Shown: piece by piece, positions 1 through 7,821 of the stretch
How positions within the stretch are numbered: the first letter of the stretch is position 1
Layout: each line of letters begins with the position of its first letter
DNA from: Longimicrobium sp.
Lineage (GTDB): Bacteria > Gemmatimonadota > Gemmatimonadetes > Longimicrobiales > Longimicrobiaceae
NCBI RefSeq assembly: GCF_035474595.1
Contig: NZ_DATIND010000012.1
Span: 1-38,627, forward strand
DNA length: 38,627 nt
Direction: 5' to 3'
Program-made: the position numbers and the translations under genes
Notes under the pieces: generated by a model
Databases searched by the model: none
What the model was told of the DNA's origin: nothing
The model's input: only the letters and a program-made list of their open reading frames with translations

Positions 1-1166
1 CGCGCCGTGTTGGGCACGTAGTCCAGGTCGCACTCGGGGTCGGGACTGGTGAGATTGATGGTGGGCGGGATGATGCCCTCGCGCAGTGCCAGCGCGCACA
101 CGCCCGCCTCGATGCTCGCGCTGCCGCCCAGCGCGTGCCCGATCATCGACTTGGTGGACGAGACGGCCAGCCGGTCCGCGTGCGCGCCGAAGACGGAGCG
201 GATGGCCCGCGTCTCCGCCAGGTCGCCCACGGGGGTGGAGGTGCCGTGCGCGTTGATGTACGTCACTTCCTCCGCCGCGATCCCCGCGCTGCGCAGCCCG
301 CGCTTCATGGCCAGCGCCGCGCCCGCGCCGTCTTCCGGCGGCGCGGTGATGTGGAACGCGTCCGCGCTCATCCCGAACCCGATGATCTCCGCCAGGATGG
401 GTGCGCCGCGCTCCTGGGCGGATTCCAGGTCCTCCAGGATCAGGATTCCGCCGCCCTCGCCGTGCACGAATCCGCTCCGCTTCGAGTCGAACGGGCGCGA
501 CGCCGTCTCGGGCGAGTCGTACGTGGTGGCGAGCGCGCGGGCGGCCGCGAAGCCCGCGTAGGAGATGGGCGTGAGGCACGCTTCCGTGCCGCCGGCCAGC
601 ATCATCCGGGCGTCGCCGCGCTGGATGGCGTGGAACGCCTCGCCGATCGCGTGGTTGCTGCTGGCGCACGCGCTCACGGGCGCGTAGCTGGGGCCGCGCG
701 CACCCGTGCGGATGGCGATCTGCCCGCTGGCCAGGTTGATGATGCTGGCGGGGATGAAGAAGGGCGACACGCGGTTGAGGCCCTTTTCACGGGCCATGTC
801 CGACGTCTCCATGATGGAGATGAGCCCGCCCATCCCCGAGCCGACGATGGTGCCCGTCTCGTCGGGGTCGGGAACGGGCTGCAGGCCGCTGAAGCCGGCG
901 GAGCGCATGGCATCGTCCGCGGCGACGATGGCGTACTGGATGAACCAGTCCATGCGCCGCGCGTCCTTGCGGTCCAGCACCGGCTCCGGGGCAAAGTTCT
1001 TGACCTCGCCCGCGATGGCGATCTCCGGCGCGATGCCGGGCAGCTCGCACTTGGTGAGCGGCCCCACGCCGGAGCGGCCGGCCTTGACGCCTTCCCAGGT
1101 GTCCGCCGCGTTGTTGCCCAGGGCGGTGACCATCCCCACGCCCGTGATGACGACCCTGCGAGCCAA
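1..1166 (-). CDS. fabF: Beta-ketoacyl-ACP synthase II (3' end cut by window edge)
   Basis: Condensing enzyme of type II fatty acid synthesis: it joins malonyl-ACP to a growing acyl-ACP in the cytosol. The protein reads from a TTG start as (M)ARRVVITGVGMVTALGNN. It keeps the thiolase-fold triad: Cys at about residue 167 in SACASSNHAIG, His in NAHGTST, and the Lys/His pair in STKSMIGHALGG. The TTG at 1164-1166 is preferred because GGAAG lies about nine bases upstream and the N-terminus then matches the family exactly; the first ATG would remove part of the core beta strand. About 388 codons are visible, so only the last ~25 residues are missing. An acpP gene, often just upstream of fabF, is not present; the next gene upstream on this strand is a response regulator. 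The family assignment is secure, though FabB/FabF subtyping is less so. Confidence 0.95.
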   Translation of the reverse strand, partial: MARRVVITGVGMVTALGNNAADTWEGVKAGRSGVGPLTKCELPGIAPEIAIAGEVKNFAPEPVLDRKDARRMDWFIQYAIVAADDAMRSAGFSGLQPVPDPDETGTIVGSGMGGLISIMETSDMAREKGLNRVSPFFIPASIINLASGQIAIRTGARGPSYAPVSACASSNHAIGEAFHAIQRGDARMMLAGGTEACLTPISYAGFAAARALATTYDSPETASRPFDSKRSGFVHGEGGGILILEDLESAQERGAPILAEIIGFGMSADAFHITAPPEDGAGAALAMKRGLRSAGIAAEEVTYINAHGTSTPVGDLAETRAIRSVFGAHADRLAVSSTKSMIGHALGGSASIEAGVCALALREGIIPPTINLTSPDPECDLDYVPNTA

Positions 1167-1442
1167 CGTTCTATCTTCCGCTGGTGGATTTTCGATTCGT
1201 ACGAAACGATGCGCCGTGTGTACACCGGATGCGGCGTACGGTGCGTAACAAGGGCGCGGCCCGCGGTGGAGTCCGTGCCCCGGGGGAGGATCTCACCGGC
1301 AGCAAACCCGGTGCACCGCGGCGCACCTCACGAGCGCCCCCACCGCTCGCTCAGGCTCGCACCTTCCCCAAAAACCCCTGGGGGAGGTTAACCGCGGTCC
1401 CGCTCGGAGTTCGTGCCGGCGTGGCACTCGCCCGTGATGGAC

Positions 1443-1490
1443 AGTCCGCGCAGGCGGACTTCGTGTGTTTGTTGCAGCGAATTCATTCGC
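1443..1490 (+). repeat. Two-hairpin intergenic element, copy 1
   Basis: Stem 1 is AGTCCGC/GCGGACT with loop GCAG (1443-1460). A linker containing TTTGTTGCA follows, then stem 2 GCGAA/TTCGC with loop TTCA (1477-1490). It lies between fabF and the response regulator gene. The rest of the 1167-1584 gap holds only GC-rich sequence and an 8-bp array. Confidence 0.75.
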
Positions 1491-1537
1491 CCGGCAGGGA
1501 GCCCCGCCTTCAGCTGTCCGGTTGGGACTCCGCCGTT

Positions 1538-1575
1538 CACTCCCGCACTAACGCACTAACGCACTCCCGCACTTC
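1538..1575. repeat. 8-bp tandem array (GCACTNNC type)
   Basis: Short array of about five units with variable positions 6-7 (GCACTCCC, GCACTAAC). It begins about ten bases past the stop codon of the response regulator gene. A segment containing CAGCTGTCCG occurs on both sides of the array (about 1511 and 1586), so the 3' tip of that gene looks duplicated around it. Confidence 0.7.
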
Positions 1576-1584
1576 GTCCGCCGT

Positions 1585-2244
1585 TCAGCTGTCCGCCTTC
1601 AGCAGTCCGCGCTGCAGGGCGAACTTCACCAGCTCGCTGCGGTGGTGCAGGTTCAGCTTTTCCATGATGCGGGCGCGGTAGGTGTCCACCGTCTTGGGGC
1701 TGATGAACAGCTTCTTCCCGATCTCGCTGCTGCTGAACCCCTCCACGGTGAAGCCCAGCACCTCGCGCTCGCGGTCGGTGAGCTTCTCCAGCGGGTCGTC
1801 CTCGCCCGGCTCGGCCTTCTGCTTCAGGCCGCGCAGCAGGAGCTTGGCGCCGCTGGGGTAGAGAAAGACGTCGCCGCCGGCCACCGTTTTGATCGCCTCG
1901 ATCAGCTCCTCGTCGGCGCTGCGCTTGTTCACGTAGCCGCTGCCGCCCGCCTCCAGCACGGGAAGGAGGTGCTCCTCCTCGCCATGCATCGTGAGGACGA
2001 GCGTGCGGATCTCCTTCCCCAGCGCGGAGATCTCGCGCACCGCCTCCAGCCCGCCCGCGCCCGGCATCGACAGGTCCATCACCACCACGTCGGGAAGGAG
2101 CTGCTTCGCCTTCATCACCCCCTCCTCGCCCGTTCCCGCCTCGCCGACGACCAGGAAGCCGGGCTCGGCCTCGAGCAGGGCGCGCAGCCCGGCGCGCAGC
2201 ACGGCGTGGTCGTCCACCAGCAGGATGCGGATCTGCTTCGCCAT
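1585..2244 (-). CDS. NarL/FixJ-family two-component response regulator
   Basis: Cytosolic DNA-binding response regulator of 219 aa, the usual length. An N-terminal receiver domain (about residues 4-120) carries the acidic pair D11/D12, the phosphoacceptor D57 in VVMDLSMPG, the switch Thr in LVLTMHG and a Lys in VNKRSADEE. A LuxR-type helix-turn-helix (about 153-216) starts with LTDREREVLG, and its recognition helix is near SPKTVDTYRARIMEKL. The start ATG gives MAKQIRILLVDDH, the canonical receiver opening. No histidine kinase is adjacent, so the signal and partner cannot be deduced. The gene is flanked downstream by an 8-bp repeat array and a two-hairpin element, and seems to be transcribed alone. 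Confidence 0.93.
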   Translation of the reverse strand: MAKQIRILLVDDHAVLRAGLRALLEAEPGFLVVGEAGTGEEGVMKAKQLLPDVVVMDLSMPGAGGLEAVREISALGKEIRTLVLTMHGEEEHLLPVLEAGGSGYVNKRSADEELIEAIKTVAGGDVFLYPSGAKLLLRGLKQKAEPGEDDPLEKLTDREREVLGFTVEGFSSSEIGKKLFISPKTVDTYRARIMEKLNLHHRSELVKFALQRGLLKADS

Positions 2245-2387
2245 CGTCGGTTCGGGTGGTGAATGGGGTGCGCGGCCGGAAGGGAGGCGTGCCGAATCTG
2301 GCCCGCCGCTCCCGGCCGCGCAAGCAGAATCAAGCGCACGAACGTGTTACACCGCTTCCGCCGCGAAGGATCGCGGCCGCAGCGGCG

Positions 2388-2684
2388 TCAGTCGGCGACG
2401 TAGAGGGCGCGGACGTACGAGGCCACCGCGACCACGGCGGCGACCACCAGCACGATGGCCGTGGTCGACGCCTCGCCGCGGCGCTCCACCAGGCGCACGT
2501 CGCTCAGCGCGATGGCCATGTGCCGGCGCGGCACCTCGCGCGCGATGCCGGCCAGCGTGTCGCCGCGCACCCACGCGCTGTCGAGCACCACGGGAGCGCC
2601 GTCGGCCGTCGTCACGCGCAGGGTTCCCACGAACGCCGCATCCTGCGGAGCGGGGAGCTGGTGCGGTGCCACGCCGCCGCGCAC
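2388..2684 (-). CDS. Small membrane-anchored protein, probable N-terminal frameshift
   Basis: Unrecognised protein of about 98 aa as read from a GTG. The central part (about residues 18-70) looks like a small beta domain (FVGTLRVTTADG, RHMAIALSDVRLVERR). A C-terminal hydrophobic helix follows (TTAIVLVVAAVVAVASYV). Just upstream, in another frame, an ATG at 2729-2731 opens a clear lipoprotein signal, MIKRSISLLSLALCTGC, which runs out of frame before the conserved part. The most economical reading is one lipoprotein gene (2388-2731) with an indel near 2660-2685, either a real mutation or an assembly error. Without the correction the product would start after the signal peptide. It has its own stop and no obvious operon partner. 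Confidence 0.5.
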   Translation of the reverse strand: MRGGVAPHQLPAPQDAAFVGTLRVTTADGAPVVLDSAWVRGDTLAGIAREVPRRHMAIALSDVRLVERRGEASTTAIVLVVAAVVAVASYVRALYVAD

Positions 2685-2790
2685 CCGGTGCAGAGGGCGA
2701 GTGAAAGGAGGGAAATGGATCGCTTGATCATCGGGGCGGAAATGGTGTCAGTGTCCTAAATTTCTTGAGTTACACGCAGCCGGTCACCGG

Positions 2791-2849
2791 CGACTGAAGT
2801 CGCAGCGTCGCAGCAACAACTACGGGAAGCCTCGCAAACCGCGCGAGGC
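2791..2849 (-). repeat. Two-hairpin intergenic element, copy 2
   Basis: Read on the minus strand: stem 1 GCCTCGC/GCGAGGC, linker with GTAGTTGTTGCTG, stem 2 CGAC/GTCG with loop TTCA, then a third small palindrome CCGGTGACCGG. Compared with copies at 25387 and 31472 it has an 8-base insertion (GACGCTGC-like) before stem 2. It sits between the 3' end of ccdA and the small membrane protein gene. Confidence 0.75.
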
Positions 2850-2904
2850 TGATCCGCTCACTCCGCGGCATCGGCGCTCACGACCGCCCCCTGTCCCCTG
2901 TCCC

Positions 2905-3645
2905 CTACAGCCGCGCGGAGAGCCACGCCGGCGTCCACCGGGACAACACCGCGGAGAGGGTGGTGAACGAGCCGGTCACCATCAGCACGCCCAGCACCAG
3001 CAGCATCGCCCCGCTGATGCGGTTGATCCACGGCAGCAGGCGGCGGAAGCGCCGGAAGCCGCTCAGGAACCAGTCGATCAGCAGGGTGGAGAGGAGGAAG
3101 GGGATGGCCAGCCCGGCCGAGTACACCGCCAGCAGCCCGATCCCGTGCCCCATCGTGCCCTGCGCGGCCGCCATGGTCAGGATGCCGCCCAGCACCGGCC
3201 CGATGCACGGCGTCCACCCCGCGCCGAAGGTGATGCCGACCAGCACCGTGCCCAGGTATCCCACCGGCTTCTCGGCCAGGTGCATCCGCCACTCGCGGTT
3301 GGCGCCCGGAAGGCGGAGGACGCCGACCAGGTACAGGCCGAAGAGGATCAGCATCACCCCGCCCGCGGCCTGCACCCAGCGGCTGGCGAACTTCAGCAGC
3401 GCGCCGATGAACGTGGCCGACGCGCCCAGCGCCAGGAACACCAGCGTGAAGCCGAGAACGAACAGCAGCCCGTGGATGAACACGGTGCGGCGCCCGCGCT
3501 TGCTGTCGCGCGACTCCAGCTCGTCCAGGCTCATCCCCGTGATGAACGTGGCGTAGCTCGGCACCAGCGGCAGCACGCACGGCGACAGAAAGCTGAGGAG
3601 CCCCGCGCTGAAGGCGACGAACAGGCCGAGCGACTGCGCTTGCAT
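2905..3645 (-). CDS. ccdA: Cytochrome c biogenesis protein CcdA
   Basis: Inner-membrane thiol-disulfide carrier, related to the membrane part of DsbD. It passes electrons from cytosolic thioredoxin to periplasmic thiol proteins used in cytochrome c maturation. The 246 aa protein has six predicted membrane helices. The two redox cysteines are in LSPCVLPLVPSY (C23, helix 1) and GWTPCIGPVLGG (mid protein, helix 4), both with the family's flanking prolines. The ATG at 3643-3645 is chosen; an in-frame TTG lies one codon upstream. The ResB, CcsA and ResA/CcmG partners are not in the window, and the nearest thioredoxin gene is about 9 kb away. The start is weakly supported, as no clear ribosome binding site is seen. 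Confidence 0.92.
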   Translation of the reverse strand: MQAQSLGLFVAFSAGLLSFLSPCVLPLVPSYATFITGMSLDELESRDSKRGRRTVFIHGLLFVLGFTLVFLALGASATFIGALLKFASRWVQAAGGVMLILFGLYLVGVLRLPGANREWRMHLAEKPVGYLGTVLVGITFGAGWTPCIGPVLGGILTMAAAQGTMGHGIGLLAVYSAGLAIPFLLSTLLIDWFLSGFRRFRRLLPWINRISGAMLLVLGVLMVTGSFTTLSAVLSRWTPAWLSARL

Positions 3646-3781
3646 CAAGATGGCGTCAGGTGGATCGGTAGATGGAGATACGGCCGAGCGGACGATGATA
3701 CACCCGCTTCGCGCGGAAGGGCCAGAGGGCGTCTCCCCACTTCGCGGCGGGAAGATGCCTCCCGCTTCCAGACCCCGGCCG

Positions 3782-3858
3782 GGATCTCACGCGGAGACGC
3801 GGAGGCACGGAGATGCCGCCCGAACACCCCCGCGTCTCCGCGTCTCCGCGTGAGATCC
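3782..3858. repeat. Perfect 21-bp inverted repeat between divergent genes
   Basis: Arms at 3782-3802 and 3838-3858 are exact reverse complements, beginning GGATCTCACGCGG, around a 35-base spacer that repeats the GCGGAGACGCGGAGG theme. It lies between divergently transcribed genes (ccdA and a lipoprotein gene), so it is not placed as a terminator. The rest of 3646-3963 has no gene. Confidence 0.8.
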
Positions 3859-3893
3859 AGCGATGCGGGGCACGCGCTGCGGAAGCGAGGGGT

Positions 3894-3925
3894 TTGACGC
3901 GGATGGCGGGAATGCACAGTATGAT
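3894..3925 (+). promoter_or_regulatory. Possible promoter of the lipoprotein gene
   Basis: TTGACG (3894-3899) and TATGAT (3920-3925) resemble -35 and -10 boxes. The spacer is 20 bases, longer than the ideal 17, so support is weak. The gene starts 38 bases downstream, with GGAGG six bases before its ATG. Confidence 0.3.
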
Positions 3926-3963
3926 CGGACCGCAGTTCGCCGATCCCCTTCCGTGGAGGCCCC

Positions 3964-4431
3964 ATGCGCCGTCTCGCCCTCCCGCTCGCCGCACTTCTCG
4001 CCGCCGCCTGCGCCCCCGCGGCGATGAGCACCCCCCCCGCCGCCGCACCCCCCGCGATGGCCACGGCCGCGCCGGCGATGGGCGGCATCATCGGCAACTA
4101 CACCGTTACCCTGGCCGACTCCGACGTCCCCAGCGCCATGCCGGCGGACGCGCACGCGGGGCTGGTGGGCGCCTGGACCGTCGCCATCCACCCCGGCAAC
4201 CACTTCGTGGCCACGTTCAAGGGCAACCAGGTGGTCGAGGGGCACTACGAGGTGAACGGCAACCAGATCACCTTCCCAGTGGGCGAGTCCGGCGAGTACG
4301 CCTGCACCGACCCGGCGACCTACACCTGGCGGCGCAGCGGCAACCAGCTCACCTTCGCGCAGGTGGGGCAGGACGCCTGCGCCGGCCGCGCCGTGGTGCT
4401 GACCTCGCACCCGCTGATCGCGGCGCCGTAG
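3964..4431 (+). CDS. Small secreted lipoprotein of unknown function
   Basis: Protein of 155 aa with a lipoprotein signal peptide: MRRLALPLAALLAAAC, lipobox Cys at residue 16. An Ala/Pro-rich linker (about 17-40) follows, then a beta-rich domain (about 42-150) with IIGNYTVTLADSD, GLVGAWTVAIHPGNHF and FKGNQVVEGHYEVNGNQITF. The repeated G-x-W/Y strand pattern suggests a lipocalin-like or META-like barrel, but no named family is recognised. Two cysteines (YACTDP and QDACAG) could form a disulfide. GGAGG six bases before the ATG supports the start. A strong hairpin follows the stop. It is transcribed alone and divergently from ccdA. The envelope location is inferred from the lipobox. Confidence 0.8.
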   Translation: MRRLALPLAALLAAACAPAAMSTPPAAAPPAMATAAPAMGGIIGNYTVTLADSDVPSAMPADAHAGLVGAWTVAIHPGNHFVATFKGNQVVEGHYEVNGNQITFPVGESGEYACTDPATYTWRRSGNQLTFAQVGQDACAGRAVVLTSHPLIAAP

Positions 4432-4452
4432 CCTTTCGCGTCTCCGGAAGCG

Positions 4453-4488
4453 AGAACGGGTCCCGCGCACCTGCGCGGGACCCGTTCT
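4453..4488. terminator. Hairpin terminator shared by convergent genes
   Basis: A perfect 16-bp stem with a 4-base loop (arms AGAACGGGTCCCGCGC and complement) lies between the convergent lipoprotein and nitronate-monooxygenase-like genes. There is no T-run on either side, so it may act in both directions or need a cofactor. Confidence 0.75.
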
Positions 4489-4514
4489 GCATCTCCATAA
4501 ACCCGCGATGCCGG

Positions 4515-6017
4515 TCAGCCGACGACGGGCACCACCGAGCGGGCGGGCGCCGCCTCCACGCGGGTGCGGCCGCAGAGGCGGTCGATCCCGGACATCAGCC
4601 AGTCCACCACCTCGCCGGCGGTGTACCCCGCGCGGTCGGAGCCCAGGAAGCGGCGGATGTTCTTCAACTCGTCGCCGCTGGTGATGAGCGGCGGCTCCTC
4701 CACGCCCTCGTCGCGCGCCTGCGCCATGCCGATGGTGGAGAACAGCGCGTTGCACAGGCACTTGCGGCCGGCGGTGTCCTCGCGCAGGCCGCCCTTCTTC
4801 ACGTACGTCTCCACCGGCTCGGCGGCGCAGCGGTAGTCGATGCGGCCGTCGGCGCGCTTGTACGGCTGGCGCAGGTACCCCAGGTCGCACACGCGCTCGC
4901 GCGCCTGGTAGACCGGGAGCTGCGACACGGTGCCGCCCATCTGCACCACCTTGAACGGGAAGCCGGTGGGCGACGCGCGCCCGTCGGTCAGCACGTCGAT
5001 GGCGTCTTCCTGCGCCTGGCGGATCACGTCGCGCTTCAGCTCCGGAGAGATGCCGCTCTCGTCGGTGTAGGCGAAGAGCGTTCCCACCTGCACCCCGGCG
5101 GCGCCGGCGTCCAGCGCCTCGGCCAGCTTCTCCGGCGTCCCCGCGCTCCCGGCCAGCCAGAAGGGCAGGCCGTGCTCCTTCATCTTCTCCAGGTCCACCA
5201 CGTCGCGCTCGCCGTACAGCGGCTCGCCGCGCTCGTTGTACACGCCGGCCACGCGCGGCGGGGCGTTGTGCCCGCCCGCCGTGGGCGCCTCGATCACGAA
5301 GCCGTCCACCCGCCCCGTGGCCTTGCGCACCAGCATGGTGGCCAGCGAGTTCGAGGCGATGATGGGGAGGAAGTACGGGCGCTTCACCGTGGCCGGCGCC
5401 TCGGCGAAGTGCGCGCGCGGGTCGAAGGTCAGCATCTCGCTGTCGTCCCTGGCGCCGCCCTCCACCTCGAAGCGGATGGCGGCCGGCTCGTGCGCGGCCA
5501 TGCGGTCCAGCGCGCCCGGGATCTCCTTGGGGATCCCCGCGCCCATCAGCACGTAGTCCACCCGGGCCAGCATCGCCCCGTAGAGCGTGGCCAGGTTGGG
5601 CATCTGCACCTTGGTCAGCAGGTTCACGCCCACCACGCCGTCGTGGCCTTCCTTGGCCAGCCACACCTCCACGAACGAGGCCAGCATGGTCAGCTGCTCG
5701 CGCACCTTGCTGACCACCTGCCGGTACATGGGGATGGCGGTGTACGGCTCGCCCGCTTCGCGCCCCTCGGGGCGGAAGTACTTGCGGAGCACGTCCTCGA
5801 CCACTTCGGGGAGCGGGAAGTGGGCCATGGCGCGGCGCACGTGGCCCTCCGCGTCACCATCCTGGAGGCGGCGCACCAGCACGGTGTCGATGCAGGTGCC
5901 CGACACCACGCCGAGCTGCCCGCGCAGGGAGACCGCCTTGGCGAGCACCCAGTTGGACACGCCCACGCCCATACCGCCCTGGATGATGAGCGGATGCTCG
6001 ATCCCGAATGCAGTCAT
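4515..6017 (-). CDS. Nitronate monooxygenase-like FMN-dependent oxidoreductase
   Basis: Flavoprotein of 500 aa with the TIM-barrel fold of the 2-nitropropane dioxygenase / FabK / PfaD superfamily, probably cytosolic. The N-terminal HPLIIQGGMGVGVSN is the family opening. The FMN-binding and catalytic region is seen in GFVIEAPTAGGHNAPPR (His near residue 250) and GAAGVQVGTLFAYTDES. It is much longer than ordinary nitronate monooxygenases (about 320-360 aa) and closer in length to PfaD-type proteins. The extra C-terminal part (about 385-470) carries several cysteines (RVCDLGY, DYRCAAEP, GRKCLCNAL). No polyunsaturated fatty acid synthase genes are nearby, so the substrate is unknown. Start: ATG with AAGGG just upstream and a promoter-like pair about 50 bases further. 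The family call is firm and the reaction is not. Confidence 0.85.
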   Translation of the reverse strand: MTAFGIEHPLIIQGGMGVGVSNWVLAKAVSLRGQLGVVSGTCIDTVLVRRLQDGDAEGHVRRAMAHFPLPEVVEDVLRKYFRPEGREAGEPYTAIPMYRQVVSKVREQLTMLASFVEVWLAKEGHDGVVGVNLLTKVQMPNLATLYGAMLARVDYVLMGAGIPKEIPGALDRMAAHEPAAIRFEVEGGARDDSEMLTFDPRAHFAEAPATVKRPYFLPIIASNSLATMLVRKATGRVDGFVIEAPTAGGHNAPPRVAGVYNERGEPLYGERDVVDLEKMKEHGLPFWLAGSAGTPEKLAEALDAGAAGVQVGTLFAYTDESGISPELKRDVIRQAQEDAIDVLTDGRASPTGFPFKVVQMGGTVSQLPVYQARERVCDLGYLRQPYKRADGRIDYRCAAEPVETYVKKGGLREDTAGRKCLCNALFSTIGMAQARDEGVEEPPLITSGDELKNIRRFLGSDRAGYTAGEVVDWLMSGIDRLCGRTRVEAAPARSVVPVVG

Positions 6018-6408
6018 ACCCTTGGGGGGAAACAGGTTACCGAAGAGCTGAAGAGCCGGGGACTGTCCAATCTAGCGGCAAAGTGCGCCTGGTGCAAGCA
6101 CTTAGCGCAGCAGCACCCCTGGAGTGAGCCCGATTCAGCGGCGATGGAGACACCGCAGGAGAGGTGCCACAGGTCTTTCACAACCCCCATCTGCGACACT
6201 GCTGGCACCGGAAAGTGGCGCGCCCGCAGCATTTCGCGCCCGCCGCTCCGGCTCCCGCGGCGGCGGGCGACCCCCGTCGGACACTGCCCCGGCGCCCGAG
6301 GTTCCGCATCGTCCCGCGCCGTGCCGGCGCATAATGCTGCATTTCGGGGAAGATGAAGAGGAAGATCGGATGATTAAGATTTCATCTCCACCCCTCCGCC
6401 CCCCGCGT
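6018..6408. other. Intergenic region without a supported gene
   Basis: This 391-base gap lies between two minus-strand genes. Apart from a promoter-like pair near its left end, no conserved gene, repeat copy or hairpin stands out. Short reading frames here have no recognisable protein features. Confidence 0.5.
6069..6097 (-). promoter_or_regulatory. Promoter-like -35/-10 pair
   Basis: On the minus strand TTGCAC (6092-6097) and TAGATT (6069-6074) are separated by exactly 17 bases. The -10 box lies about 50 bases before the ATG of the nitronate-monooxygenase-like gene. Matches are 3/6 and 4/6 to the sigma-70 consensus, so this is suggestive only. Confidence 0.4.
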
Positions 6409-7449
6409 TCACGCCGCGCGGGCGGGGCCGGGGCCGGCGGCCAGGTCCTCGATGGCGCGGCGGACGTAGATGGGGACCATCGCGCGGCGCCAGTCGGGGT
6501 CCACGATCAGGTTCTCGAGCGGGTGGCACTGCTTGAACGCCTGCGCGCCGACTGCGTCCGCCACATCCAGCAGGCGCCTGCCGGAGACGATCTTCTCCAG
6601 CCCGGTGACCACGCGCGGCCGCGCCCCCAGCGCGGAAACGACGAGCGACATCGCGCGGGCGGTCTGGTCCGGCGCCACGTCCGCCGCCACGGCGATGGAG
6701 AGGAGCGGGAAGTCCACCGACTGGCGCTGCCGCACCTTGCGGTACGCCGTCCGCACGCCAAGGCCGGGAAGGGGAATGCGGATGCGCACCAGCAGCTCGT
6801 CCGGCCGCCGCACCGTGTTCCACTCGCCGTTGGCCACGAAGAACTCGTCCACCGTCACCGTCCGCATCCCCGCGGGGGAGGCGAGGTCGACCACCGCGCC
6901 GACCGTCATCAGCACCGGCGGCGTGTCCGCGGAGTGCGCGGCGACGCACTTCTTCCCCACCCTGGTCACGTGGCAGACGTCGCCGTCCTTCTTCAGGCAG
7001 AAACCCAGCGCCTGCCGCCAGAAGAAGGTCTGGTTGTAGTACGTGCAGCGCGTGTCCAGGCACAGGTTGCCGCCCATCGTTCCGGCGTTGCGGATCTGCG
7101 GGCCGGCCACGTGCCCCGCCGCGTCCGCCAGCGCCGGGACGATGCGGCGGACGAGCGGGTGGCGCGCCACCACCGACAGCGTCTCCGCCGCGCCGACGAC
7201 GAGCTGCGCGGCCTCCGCCGAGCCCTCCGCGACGGGATTGCCGCCCGCGTCCGCCAGCCCGATGCCGTGCATCTCCGCCACGCCCTTCAGCGCGACCAGG
7301 TGGCGCGGGGTGAACAGGCGGTGCTTCATGTTCGGCATCAGGTCCGTCCCCCCCGCGATGGGGAGGGCGTCTTCCTGGCCGGTGAGCAGGCCGAGCGCAT
7401 CGGCCAGCGTGGACGGGCGGTGGTACGTGTATTCGTGAAGCCGGAGCAT
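6409..7449 (-). CDS. 4-hydroxybenzoyl-CoA reductase beta-type FAD/[4Fe-4S] subunit
   Basis: FAD-binding subunit of the molybdenum hydroxylase (xanthine dehydrogenase) family, 346 aa. FAD motifs are AGGTD (32-36) and IRNAGTMGGNL (119-129); the CO-dehydrogenase flavoprotein C-terminal domain covers about 225-335. Residues 130-170 form an insertion with cysteines at 130, 135, 151, 159 and 168. The 16-8-9 spacing of C135/C151/C159/C168 equals that of the extra [4Fe-4S] cluster ligands known from the beta subunit of Thauera 4-hydroxybenzoyl-CoA reductase. That enzyme removes the phenolic hydroxyl in anaerobic aromatic degradation. The molybdopterin and [2Fe-2S] subunits expected beside it are absent, since its neighbours are a nitronate-monooxygenase-like gene and fumC. 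The ATG giving MLRLHEYTYHRP is the family start. Real substrate unknown. Confidence 0.88.
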   Translation of the reverse strand: MLRLHEYTYHRPSTLADALGLLTGQEDALPIAGGTDLMPNMKHRLFTPRHLVALKGVAEMHGIGLADAGGNPVAEGSAEAAQLVVGAAETLSVVARHPLVRRIVPALADAAGHVAGPQIRNAGTMGGNLCLDTRCTYYNQTFFWRQALGFCLKKDGDVCHVTRVGKKCVAAHSADTPPVLMTVGAVVDLASPAGMRTVTVDEFFVANGEWNTVRRPDELLVRIRIPLPGLGVRTAYRKVRQRQSVDFPLLSIAVAADVAPDQTARAMSLVVSALGARPRVVTGLEKIVSGRRLLDVADAVGAQAFKQCHPLENLIVDPDWRRAMVPIYVRRAIEDLAAGPGPARAA

Positions 7450-7468
7450 GGCCTTCTGTCTCTGCTTT

Positions 7469-7480
7469 GAACGGTCGTTC
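7469..7480. promoter_or_regulatory. Inverted repeat, possible TetR-type operator
   Basis: GAACGGTCGTTC is a 5+2+5 palindrome 20 bases upstream of the flavoprotein start, on the side of the divergent fumC promoter region. The AACG-NN-CGTT pattern is typical of TetR-family operators, but no regulator gene is close, so this is inference. Confidence 0.3.
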
Positions 7481-7635
7481 GAATGCGGGGAAGATAGAAC
7501 GCCGGTGGCGCGGTGACCAGTTGGCGCGCCGAGCGACGGGGCTCTCATATCATCCCCCCGACCCTATCTCCCGACAGCAGGAGAAGGAGGAGACCTGATC
7601 GCGGAGGCCGCGCCGGAGCGTCGCCGCGGCCCCCG

Positions 7636-7821
7636 CGCCCTCTCCGGCCGGCCGAGGCCGTCCACCTCTCCCGTACCGGTAGAGGTAGCTGGGCGACACC
7701 GGCGCCTGATGCTGAGTGTGGCGTGAGCCAGAGTCTGATTGGCGCGCCGATGCTGGAAAGCCACCCTCTCCCGGGACGGGAGAGGGTCGCGCCCTCCGGC
7801 GCGGGGTGAGGGCGGCGCGAG
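7636..7821 (+). repeat. Hairpin-rich repeat, family 3, copy 1
   Basis: About 186 bases sharing the same start (CGCCCTCTCCGGCCGGCCG), end (GTGAGGGCGGCGCG) and internal hairpins with 32601-32787. The hairpins are a CTCTCCCG/GGTAGAG arm pair near 7671 and CCCTCTCCCG/CGGGAGAGGG near 7766, followed by CGCCCTCCGGCG. The middle ~70 bases differ. The ends are imperfect inverted repeats, as in a small non-autonomous mobile element. It occupies much of the 7450-7950 gap, which has no gene. Confidence 0.7.

Noticed and set aside
6014-6232. Small Cys-containing open frame upstream of the nitronate-monooxygenase-like gene
   Set aside because: It overlaps a plausible promoter, lacks a ribosome binding site and has no recognisable features.
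3787-6356. Long frames overlapping the lipoprotein and nitronate-monooxygenase-like genes on both strands
   Set aside because: They cross real genes and intergenic repeats without any domain, as expected from few stop codons in GC-rich DNA.
7469-7480. TetR-type palindrome considered as a confirmed operator
   Set aside because: Only one site and no TetR gene nearby; kept as a low-confidence feature only.
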